This document shows, one piece after another, positions 56,024-64,000 of a stretch of 64,000 nt of DNA (its first letter is position 1; the number at the start of each line of letters is the position of its first letter). Below the pieces are notes generated by a model, which worked only from the letters and a program-made list of their open reading frames with translations, searched no databases and was not told the DNA's origin. Position numbers and translations under genes: made by a program. Origin of the DNA: Eucalyptus grandis (Eukaryota; Streptophyta; Magnoliopsida; Myrtales; Myrtaceae); NCBI RefSeq assembly GCF_016545825.1, contig NC_052614.1:27739669-27803668 (forward strand). Reading direction: 5' to 3'.

Positions 56024-56699
56024 TGTTGGGAGCACACAACAAAAGTCTAATACATCCACCCGGGAAGATCGTCAAGAGGAAACCCAAGTTCGAGCCTGTC
56101 AACATATTTAGTTGAACCCACTTTCATTCAAAAGCTTGAGTCAATAAATTATGGGCCAACTAATGATATATTAACTGCTCTACACCACATTAATTCTCCT
56201 ATGTGGGATTTCTCTAACACAACTCACTCATACGTGCATCCTAACAATCTCTCCCTCATGCGTGAGCTAAGTGTTAGGCTCATTGCCCCTTAATTCAAGT
56301 ATTGTTCCACATCAATTTCACACGTGCATCCTAACAATCTCCCCCTCACACGTGAGCTGAGTATTGGGCCCACTCTTCATTAATTCATATATCCTTTTGC
56401 ATCAACTTATGGGCTCGTGTTGCTACACCACAATGCCTACTTGTCCTGAAATTGCAACCATGGGCTCCGATACCATTTGTTAGGAGCACACAGCAAAAGT
56501 TCGATACATTTATCTAGGGAGATTGGCAAAAGGAAGCCTAAGTCTGAGCCTATCAATATGTCCAATTGAACCCGCCTTCACTCAAACGTTTAAGCCAATG
56601 AGTTATGGGCCAACTATGATATATTAATTGCTATGCACCACATCAATTCTCCGATATAAGATTTCTCTAACACAACTCACTTACACGTGTATCCTAACA
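56024..56699 (-). mobile_element. TRIM, miniature LTR retrotransposon
   Basis: 676 bp with a perfect target repeat CTACT at 56019-56023 and 56700-56704. LTRs 56024-56246 and 56478-56699 both run TGTTRGGAGCACACARCA to CCTAACA. On the minus strand the primer site TGGTATCGGAGCCCATGG abuts the right LTR, and a purine-rich GCGTGAGGGAGAGAT abuts the left LTR. The 231-bp interior has no coding capacity. Inside, the LTR-end/purine-tract unit (CACGTGCATCCTAACAATCT) appears a second time at about 56321. Confidence 0.92.
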
Positions 56700-56704
56700 C
56701 TACT

Positions 56705-57540
56705 TTCTTCTTAGATATATAATGCAATTTGATTTTTATGTTATGTTGATGATCTTGTTATCTTCTTGGTTCGCAAAGCTAAAGGAATTAGAGAGATCTT
56801 GTTGCTTTTTGAGGAGTATTATCACATGTCGAACCTTAAGCTAAATCCCATGAAGACAGATTTATACAGCAGGAACATTTGGTCAGCATCTTACAGCTAT
56901 TTTGGATATGTTTGGATTTAAGCATGGCCAATCTACTTGTTAAATTTCTGGGAGTTCCTCTTAACTCCAAGCAACCTGAAAGGCAACTATCGCAAGCCTT
57001 TGATGGAAAAATACTGCAGAAGGTAAGTTGCTGGATTCTTAAGCATTTGTCTTTTGTCGGTTGATTGCAGTTTGTGCCCTCTGTTTTGCAGGGTATTGCA
57101 AATTATTGTTATCATGTTTTCATTCATCAAGGGGATTGAAAGCAAGCATATGAAGGAAATGCCACCAGTACTAAAGGTACAAGAGTTGCATGGAAAATAG
57201 CATGTCTTCCTCAAAAGGAGAGTGGATTGGGGCTAAAAGATCTTTACTCACTGGAATATTGATTGTATTTTGCATCAGATTCGACTGCTTATCACCAAGG
57301 CAGGTTCTGTGTGGGTGTCTTTGGCCTATTGATAATTATATGATCAGGGGCGGGGGCTTTAGGACACTGCCTAACTTTGCTGCTTCTTCTTACTCTGGGA
57401 GAGCTACCCTAAAGCTAAAATCATAAACTCCGCTCTTCTCATAGTTTTGCGAGCCATGAGATTCACCATGCTATACAATGTGATATTAGATAGAGGACTC
57501 GTAAGTCGGGGAAAATGAATTTGAGAGACACTGTTCAAAC
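56705..57540 (+). pseudogene. LINE reverse transcriptase fragment, no. 3
   Basis: L1-type RT text in broken frames: YVDDLVIFLVRKAKG near 56742, FEEYYHMSNLKLNPMKTD, KFLGVPLNSKQPERQLSQAF, ILKHLSFV, and the later RVAWKIACLPQKESGLGLKD. These match the part of the second ORF from the polymerase site to the linker before zf-RVT. Both ends are truncated. The text seems to run into sequence shared with duplication arm A around 57540. Confidence 0.82.
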
Positions 57541-58660
57541 GTCGCTTTGTGCTAATTGGGGGATTTTGTGTTAACAGTCTTTTAATCTGATAATCTTTCA
57601 GATGTTGAGATACAAGCTTTAGCCCTGACTGTTGCACGGTTTCGAGCATAACTTTGTTTAAATCTATCTTTTGAGGTTACATGTATATTAAACTATTGAT
57701 AAAATCAATGACAACATTGCATTTGTATGGGGCAAAAGAATTGGCAAAATGAGTTACCATATGGACACATGTGGCTTCTATTTCTTTTCATTTCCCAGCC
57801 CCATTGTTACTAGAGTAGAAGGGAAATTTAGAGGGGTTAGACGCAGGTTTATATTGGTTGGCGAACCAGAAAGCCGTCTCAATCTCCATAATTCAACATC
57901 ATCTCTAACGATATTCAGAAATGTCTATGTGGAAGTGATTATACAATGTCCTGATTATGATGGTATAAACACCCTCCACAGCATTTTATTCTATTGAGCG
58001 GCACACTTCATGTAAGTCTTTAGTATACCAATTCAAAATGTGCGACCAAGACCTTACGAAATTGATTTGTATTATGCGACAGGCTTGGAAAGTACATCCT
58101 TAATGACTAGGTTTTTGAGAATATTGAGTTCGAGAATGTGACGAGAGTTCATTTATCTCCTTTCATTTTTGGAACCATGTCACAATTTTAGTCTAACTAT
58201 GAATGTATATCACCTAGATCTAGGAAGTATATTGATCTCGAGGAACAATTTATTCAAGTTTTTGCTTAGCTTAATGTAAAATCTCGAGTTTGTTAATTTT
58301 CGTGGTCAATGAGTGAATTGTGTGAACATGTGACCAAGAGCGGTTGATCTTGATAAAAAAATTTGTCTAAGAGTAACAATATGAAGTAAAGTATTTAATT
58401 CTCTTGCCAGTTTGTATGATATATAAAATTTTATCTGGATGGCCTGACATTTTGTCATTTTGCTCTGGTGATTGATTCAAAGGCAATAAGATATTGTCAG
58501 TATTGGGTGGCCTGCCCTATGGAAAATTTGATATTTTGAGGTCAAAATTCATTATCAAGGAAGGAGTATGGCAAAAAATATAAAAGAAATCGCTAAATGA
58601 AGTTTGACAAAGATAACTAGCAGGAGCCCATTCCATTCCACAATGGTGTTGAGGCGGAGA

Positions 58661-59340
58661 TGAGAAGCAAGCGTCCAAGAGACAGCAGCAATAAAGAGCA
58701 GCCAAAATGCAATTTAGCAGCAAAAGGGAAAGAGTAGAACACATCACATAAGCGGCATCTTGAATTGGCTTGTCAATAACTGATCATATCGTTGAATCAT
58801 AGTTCACTAATTCCATCTAAACCGATGTTTTTCTGCTCCGATTACTGTTGACCCTGAACAAACTAGATACGAACATGGGGAATTCGTTTCAAGAATTGAC
58901 TAGAGGAAGGGAGAGAGAAGGCTACCGGCCTAGTGCATATGCTGGCGGGGAACATTGTTGAGAGAAACCTGGCGGGAGATATGCAGCGGGCGGTTGATAA
59001 ACATTATTTGGATATGGTTCGGGCGGATATGCTCCACTTCCACCGGGAAAACTCAATAACAAATGGAACCCTAAACATAAGTTAGCCCTAATTTGAAGTT
59101 CGTCCTACCAAAGTCAGGTGAAAGCATTAAAAGACGAGAAATCTGGCATCTTCAGTTAATTTTTTTTCTTTGTGAGCATCGAGAATGCCTTGACAAGTAA
59201 AATCAGGACACGCATCCATTCATTTTGCAGAGTATTCAAAATCAAGAAACGAAAAACAGGGAAAAAAAAAACGAAAGATCACGAGATGGATGAAGATGGG
59301 AACTAGATGGAGGCGGCGGCGACCATTGTAATAAGTCTCG
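58661..59340 (-). pseudogene. CYSTM-family gene relic, copy B
   Basis: Same three-piece layout as copy A. Piece 1 (about 59340-59300) matches the MSYYNG region, but its start codon position reads ACG. Piece 2 (about 59070-58935) is better preserved than in copy A: AYPPEPYPNNVYQPPAAYLP and GFSQQCSPPAYA, a PPxY-rich head. Piece 3 (58706-58661) reads LAALYCCCLLDACF, the cysteine-rich CYSTM end, but the AG acceptor seen in copy A is CA here and the stop TGA is TCA. Loss of start, acceptor and stop marks it as dead. Copies A and B together show the ancestral gene. Confidence 0.62.
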
Positions 59341-59571
59341 TGAGAGCTCGATGAGACCAAGACCTTGCCTTCTCTGCTCGTAGAAAACCTGCAAAACCTT
59401 GACGGAGATCTGGGTACAAAGGAATGGAGAGAGAGACCTGCTTTTTCCCCCCCCCCTTAATTTTTTGGCCTTTTCGAAATACAGGTATAATTTTACTAGT
59501 TAAATCGAAGAGGAAGGAGTGGAAAGAGAGGAATGAGAGATGAAACCGCAATGAAATATGTGCTACCACCA

Positions 59572-59572
59572 A

Positions 59573-59663
<91 letters not shown>

Positions 59664-59664
59664 T
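59572..59664. repeat. (ATT)n microsatellite
   Basis: About 31 units. A plus-strand frame through it reads as polyleucine and is an artefact. Confidence 0.95.
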
Positions 59665-60352
59665 GTTGCTTATAAGATTATAACTCCACCAACTTTCAAA
59701 TATTTATACACTTTTTGTATGCAGTTTTATGAAATAAAATAAAAATATCACAAAAATTACCCAAGGTTAATTCGGTAAGAGTTAATCAACACATTATATT
59801 TGAGTAATTTGTTTTAAGAATATTAAAGATGTTATTTTGACTCAATTCAACTTATACATAGGACATTTCCTTCGTAGCTAAAAGAAGATTTGAGTATTGA
59901 TTTGACAAGACACCATCCCAATTAATCGTAATTTGCATCCGTAACGAGATAGAAGTTATAAGATTACTAGAGTTCAGCTTTTGAAGGTATTAGCAAGCTC
60001 TAACTTGAATCGCATCAAGCGTTCTACCCAACAAGATCGAGTTGAAGTAGAGTAACCTACATAGGTAGTTTACTCGAAAAAATTAAGTCATTTGGTGCCA
60101 GAGTATGTACATACAACACCGCTATAAAAACCGTAAACCAGAAAAATGTAAATATTAACATTAAGGAATTGCCAAATGGTTATTCATACGCGCCGGAACA
60201 TTAAGGAATTGCACTTGTTAGCTGTAATGTTCCCACCTATAAACATCCTGATTTTAGTATTGTAGAGTTGCTCCAAATATGGGAGGCATCACTGTGTGTC
60301 GTGACAAATATTTTTCCATCACCCCGCTAAATAATTCTCAATGGTAATATTT

Positions 60353-60773
60353 TATTTAGGGTGAGTATCACGAAAATTCATTAACTAGTACATCTATGAC
60401 AAATTTATCATAAATTAATTTTTTGATCACCAAGAACCCCAAACTCACCAAAATCCCCAAACTGATACATTTATAATAAATTTATTCTCTATTAACTTTC
60501 ATTAAATTGAATTAATATCACGAAAAATCACAAATCGATACACTTATAACAAACACAAATTGATACACATGTGACAAATGAGAATAAAACCCTCAAACCA
60601 ATATACCCGTCAACTGTCACGTGTCATCCAATTCATAAATTTAATAGTAAAATTTAACGAAATTAATAGATGTATAAATTTATCATAGGTGTATTAGTTT
60701 CAGAAAATTAGTTTGGAATAAATTTGTCACGGATATATTAATTTGAGATTTTTCATTGTATTGGTTTTTCATA
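60353..60773. mobile_element. Diverged relative of the 53186 MITE
   Basis: Shares GTGACAAAT, ACCCCAAACT, TGACACGTG-like CAACTGTCACGTGTCAT and AATTTGTCAC blocks in inverted arrangement with the element at 53186-53696. Ends are TATCACGAAAATTCATT and the facing ATTTTTCATTGTATTGG. Target repeats not resolved. Confidence 0.6.
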
Positions 60774-61079
60774 TATAAGTTTAAGTAATGTACTATAAAT
60801 ATGACCCTTTTGAGGAATCTTTTGTGCTGAAGCAAATTTATCAGCCTATATCCATGACCAAGAGTATTTATTCGTTAAATTGATAGTGAGGAAAAAAAAT
60901 GCCAATAAGTGGGATACCAAAGATCACACGTGTCGTCACCTAACACCGCTTTTGAAAAGTTTTTGTTCAACGACGATTCATATATGAATTTTGTTTCACT
61001 TCCCCAGCAAAAATTGTAAGATATACTAAGTAGACTCTCTCAAGTAATGACTAAAAGCTTTAAGGATGGGAAATTGTCC

Positions 61080-61594
61080 AAAAGTCTAAAATCAATTACA
61101 CAATGCTTAATTCAATCCTTGACTTTTTAATTTAGCCAATTTAGTCCTAAATTTTTTACATTTTTTCAATATAATCATTCCAATCAATTTTAGCCAAAAA
61201 TCGCTAATGTGGATACTGATAGTCATAAGTGGTTTGTTGACACCAACATGGATTTTTTTGCAATTTTTTTTTTTTTAATTCGAGATGTTTTCCCTTCTTT
61301 TTTTTTTTTTTTCCTTTCTATTTTTACTTATCTTTTCCTTTTCATATGTGGTTGGTCTCGGCAATAACCGAAGATTGGCCATAGGCGAGGGTGTCGAGGC
61401 ATTGGTTGGCAGTGTGGTGCTTCCCCAAGTGAGGGCGGCCTCACCCTCGCCAAATCTGGGCATGGAGCAGCTAGCAAGAGGGACAACCGAGTTGAGTCCT
61501 CATTTTTTCCTAGCGGCTAGCAAGGGGACAACCAAGCTGAGGACTATTTTTTTCCTATGCCGATTGAGTGAGTGAATAAGAGAGGATGACACCG

Positions 61595-61640
<46 letters not shown>
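61080..61640. mobile_element. Fragment of 30560-type element with GC-rich cargo
   Basis: The left part has TTAATTCAATCCTTGAC, CCAATTTAGTCCTAAA and a pyrimidine-rich run as at 30640-30720, then GGTTGGTCTCGGCAATAACC, comparable to TTGGTCGTTGGATCTCGACA at 30731. The GC-rich interior encodes nothing recognised. The facing terminus was not found, so it is probably truncated. Confidence 0.5.
61597..61634. repeat. (GA)n microsatellite
   Basis: About 19 GA units. Confidence 0.95.
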
Positions 61641-61739
61641 TCACTTGAGAGAAAATTTCAGGTGTATGGAATCGCCACCTCACCATTTTTTAATACAAAA
61701 GCCATGTTTGATTCAAGATTTTATTTAAAAAGCCACTTA

Positions 61740-61875
61740 GGATTTTTTTTTACTGGAATTTATCGTCGAAGATGCTTAAATATTCGTTTCTTCTCCAATT
61801 TGACATTTAAGTAATCTAGCAAAAGTTTTGGCATTAAAATGATCATTGTACGAAAGTTATGACATTTCTAATCTC
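61740..61875. repeat. MULE-type terminus
   Basis: In reverse complement: TCATAACTTTCGTACAATGA, TTTTAATGCCAAAAC, ACTTAAATGTCAAATTGGAG and AAACGAATATTTAAGCATC, matching the termini at 52530-52655 and 62235-62330. A left partner was not located. Confidence 0.6.
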
Positions 61876-62073
61876 ATTTTCCCAAAAAATTCAAGGAAAC
61901 ATAGTTAGAAAATCAACTGGATACAATGAGGAACTATAACAAGTTAATCACCAAACACTACTTAAAAAAGTTGTCAAAGACATGTTTATCTTTGTTCTAT
62001 CATAACAGTGAAGGGAACTGCACGTTCCTCACTTGCCTCGGTTATGGCAGGTAATCCATCATGACAGCTTGAG

Positions 62074-62220
62074 GTCTAACCCCTCTTCCACATTCTGATG
62101 AGATCGGGCGTCGCCTCAGGCAACAGTCCGCCGGGTTTCGTTCTTACGTAGTTAGGACTATAAGCTTCAGCTGTTCATGAAGCTTGCTTAACTTTGTTCA
62201 TAAAAGATAATTATGTAGTT
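62074..62220 (+). repeat. Segmental duplication arm B, part 2
   Basis: Colinear with 19660-19905 (CCCTCTTCCACATTCTGATG, GTAGTTAGGACTATAAGCTT, CAGCTGTTCATGAAGCTTGC), with a deletion of the central tRNA-like part. Homology ends where the Mutator-like element begins at about 62225. Confidence 0.75.
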
Positions 62221-62484
62221 AGGAGACGTGCGGACCCCTCAAGTGCCTTAACTTTGCCCAAAGGGACACTTGAGTGCCATAACTTACGAAAGGTACACTT
62301 AAGTGCCAAAATCGGAGCAAAAGGGATCACTTGAGTGCCAATCCGGCCAAAATCCGGCCAAATTGCATACATGGCATTTTCCGGCGATTTTCGGCGACTT
62401 CTTTTACTGATGTGGCAAATGTTATTTTTTTTTAAAAAGATGACGTGGATGACAAAAACGACGTCGTCCATCCACATTGTGCGA

Positions 62485-63022
62485 TGACCTAACCGCCGTT
62501 CCTCCCCATCCGTGTTGACAAAACGCGATCTCAGCCCTTCTCTCCGTCGCCGTTCACGCCTGCAGCTGGTCATCGGTCGCCGTCGTGCCGCCGCCGTGTT
62601 GGTCGCCGTTGCCGCTCACCGCTACCATCGTTGGTCGTCGTCACCGCTCACCATCGTCGCTCGTCCAGATTCGACCCCTTCTCCCCTCCCCGTGATGAAA
62701 TTAGGGCTCGATTATTTAATTAGGGCTCGCTCGATTATTTAATTAGGGTTGGCTGACCTAAACGCCGTTCCTCGCCGTCCGCGTTCACAGTAGATCACAT
62801 GCCTTTCTCTCCGTCACCACTCACGCCTAAAGCTGGTCATCGGTCGCCGTCGTCAGTCGCCATAGTTGGTCGTCGTCGCCGCTCATTGCTCACCATCCTT
62901 GGTCATCATCATCGCTCACAATTGTCGGTCATCCAGGTTTGGCCCCTTCTCCCCCTCCGCTGTGATGAAATTAGGGCTCGATTATTTAATTAGGGCTCCA
63001 CTCGATTATTTAATTAGGGCTC
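62485..63022. repeat. 270-bp tandem duplication in MULE leader
   Basis: Unit 1 (62485-62754) and unit 2 (62755-63022) both run from GACCTAAMCGCCGTTCCTC, through CTGGTCATCGGTCGCC, to GATGAAATTAGGGCTCGATT. Inside each unit, the A+T words ATTATTTAATTAGGGCT are themselves repeated. Frames across the GC-rich parts are not convincing protein. Confidence 0.88.
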
Positions 63023-63234
63023 AATTATTTTATTACAGCTCCGATGTAATTTGTGTTGATATACTTCAACTGAAACTTGCTGACATTACACAAAGAGACC
63101 AGATTTCTCATTATTTTGGTGAATTTGTCTTTCAAGCCAATGTCAGAGTATGTGATTGTTAACTGTCTATGCATCTCCTTAAGAGCATCCTAGTAAAGCA
63201 CATGACTAATGCCATTATAAGAAAAAAAAACTAA

Positions 63235-63420
63235 GTTCTTGAACCACCCTGCTTGTGAGAGTATATAGGGTATGTCCTTGAACCACCCTGTTTGTGAGGC
63301 TGTATAGGGTATGTCCTTGAACCACCTTGTTGTGATTGCTGTATAGGGTATGTTTATTAATCCAAAACCCTGCTGTGATTGCTGTATAGGGTATGTTTAT
63401 CAATCCAAAATCCTGAATAA
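63235..63420. repeat. Short tandem array in MULE leader
   Basis: Four to five units of about 39-48 bp built from CTTGAACCACCCTG, TTGTGAG or TTGTGATTGC, and TGTATAGGGTATGT. The later units replace TGTCCTTGAACC with TGTTTATTAATCC. Confidence 0.88.
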
Positions 63421-63767
63421 GAACATAATCCTGTTGTGATTTGATTAAGTTGATGTCAGAGTATGCTATGCTTTGATTTGCTTAAGTTAATGTACATTCT
63501 CTCACATCGCACGTTTAGTGCAGTAGACATGCTTGGGCTGTGATTGCTGTGTGGGGACCTCTGTTTTTGGTTAATATTTTAAGGGAAGGGAAGACAAATA
63601 ATTAAAGTGCCGACCTCTTTTTTGGCTTTTTTGGCTGTCATGTAGGGGCATATTGTCAGTGTGTGGACCTCTATTTACTAAAGTCCATGAGAGTGGGGGG
63701 ACTCCCATGTGCAATTGTCTAGTGGTCCCAAAAACTAATGATTATTTTTCTTGTTCTTGGTGCAGTA

Positions 63768-64000
63768 ATGGCGCATGAGAAGGATTATGTCGCTGTTATA
63801 GTTTGCTACAATGGGGAATTTGTGATTGGGGAGGATGAGTGGGAGTATGAGGGTGGAAATGAGGGCACCATCTTTGTGGATATAAAGAAGGCATCTTATA
63901 TAGGATTTCTTAGGGATATAAATACTTATTTGCCTTGTAAAGTTCAGAAGCTGCTGTATTGTATCCCTGGGAAAGACTTAAGAGAGGGTTTGAGATGCTT
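63768..64000 (+). CDS. Mutator-like transposase, N-terminal part (cut by window end)
   Basis: Starts with ATG just after TTGGTGCAG, so the 5' UTR probably contains an intron ending there. The 77 visible residues are open: MAHEKDYVAVIVCYNGEFVI, DEWEYEGGNEGTIFVDIKK, SYIGFLRDINTYLPC and KLLYCIPGKDLREGLRCL. The order (short beta-rich start with YNGE/WEYEGG, then SYxxLxxxI and the IPGxxLxxGLRxL motif) is typical of the N-terminal domain of plant MuDR-type transposases. The catalytic DDE region and zinc finger would be downstream. No stop or frameshift is seen, unlike every other element in the window. Alternative: a domesticated or broken transposase; only the rest of the gene can tell. Confidence 0.75.
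   Translation, partial: MAHEKDYVAVIVCYNGEFVIGEDEWEYEGGNEGTIFVDIKKASYIGFLRDINTYLPCKVQKLLYCIPGKDLREGLRC

Larger units (their letters stand above)
57556..60103 (+). repeat. Segmental duplication arm B, part 1
   Basis: Colinear with arm A at 1228-2310, 4098-4342, 11363-12104 and 19480-19660, without the copia, LINE and solo LTR insertions found there. It therefore records the state before those insertions. Arm B carries CYSTM relic B. Confidence 0.82.
60104..62073. other. Arm-B-specific block of nested small elements
   Basis: This about 2-kb block separates two parts of arm B that are adjacent in arm A (19660). It contains a diverged MITE (60353-60773), a terminus of the 30560-type element followed by GC-rich cargo (61080-61560), a (GA)n run (61597-61634) and a MULE-type terminus (61740-61870). 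No host gene was recognised. Confidence 0.65.
62225..64000 (+). mobile_element. Left part of an apparently autonomous Mutator-like element
   Basis: Begins next to duplication sequence with a terminus rich in CACTTGAGTGCCA/CACTTAAGTGCCA units (62235-62340). It continues through a GC-rich, tandemly duplicated leader (62485-63022) and a small tandem array (63235-63420), and reaches a transposase start at 63768. The right end is outside the window, so length, right terminus and target repeat cannot be seen. The same terminus type marks the non-autonomous elements at 22945 and 51125. Confidence 0.72.

Noticed and set aside
59533..59742. Polyleucine frame that looks like a membrane protein
   Set aside because: Translation of the (ATT)n microsatellite.
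62211..62573. 120-codon minus-strand frame
   Set aside because: It covers the MULE terminus and its GC-rich leader; the repeated terminal units explain it.

Overview
The window is nuclear DNA from a flowering plant, very probably a eudicot. The signs are two intron-rich MIKC-type MADS-box genes, relics of a CYSTM gene and a plant EF-hand gene, a plastid ndhB insert, and a dense load of plant transposons (Ty1/copia, Ty3/gypsy, LINE, TRIM, MULE, hAT-like, MITE) in AT-rich sequence. I cannot name the species. No bacterial operon, CRISPR array, virus or toxin gene was seen.

Layout. (1) 1-20 kb is one arm (arm A) of an old segmental duplication, swollen by nested insertions: a solo copia LTR (2590-3510), a whole decayed copia element (4344-11362) sitting in an intron of a CYSTM relic, and a LINE (12105-12204 plus 16691 onward) split by a second LINE (12205-16690) that is itself split by a 3.36-kb solo LTR (12697-16057). 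(2) 20-31.4 kb has no gene; it holds a decayed minus-strand gypsy element (23502-29774), itself hit by an hAT-like MITE (24688-25410), inside a probable non-autonomous MULE shell, followed by another inverted-repeat element. (3) 32.4-48.1 kb holds two same-strand MADS-box genes of AGL17/ANR1 type. Gene 1 (32448-36128) has a reading frame through eight exons but a wrecked MADS N-terminus with no usable original start codon. Gene 2 (43691-48080) is complete. Between them are a plastid ndhB fragment, a GC-rich block, copia remains and another solo LTR. (4) 49-55 kb holds more MULE/MITE material and a minus-strand pseudogene of the CML48/49/50 calcium-binding family (52666-55110). (5) 56-62.2 kb has a TRIM, a LINE fragment and the second arm (arm B) of the duplication with the second CYSTM relic. 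(6) 62.2-64 kb is the left end of an apparently autonomous Mutator-like element whose transposase starts at 63768 and runs off the window.

How it fits together. The MADS pair is the only likely host coding content; shared exon phases and unusual shared residues (FSCTG) point to a local tandem duplication followed by divergence. The flanking duplication is useful because arm B often preserves the site before insertion, so several insertions in arm A can be read to the base and put in relative order. Target-site duplications seen directly: GTACC, CTTCA, TCTCT, CTACT (5 bp, LTR type), GATACAAT (8 bp, hAT type) and TAATTATAA (9 bp, Mutator type). All exon limits were read by eye from splice consensus and frame.
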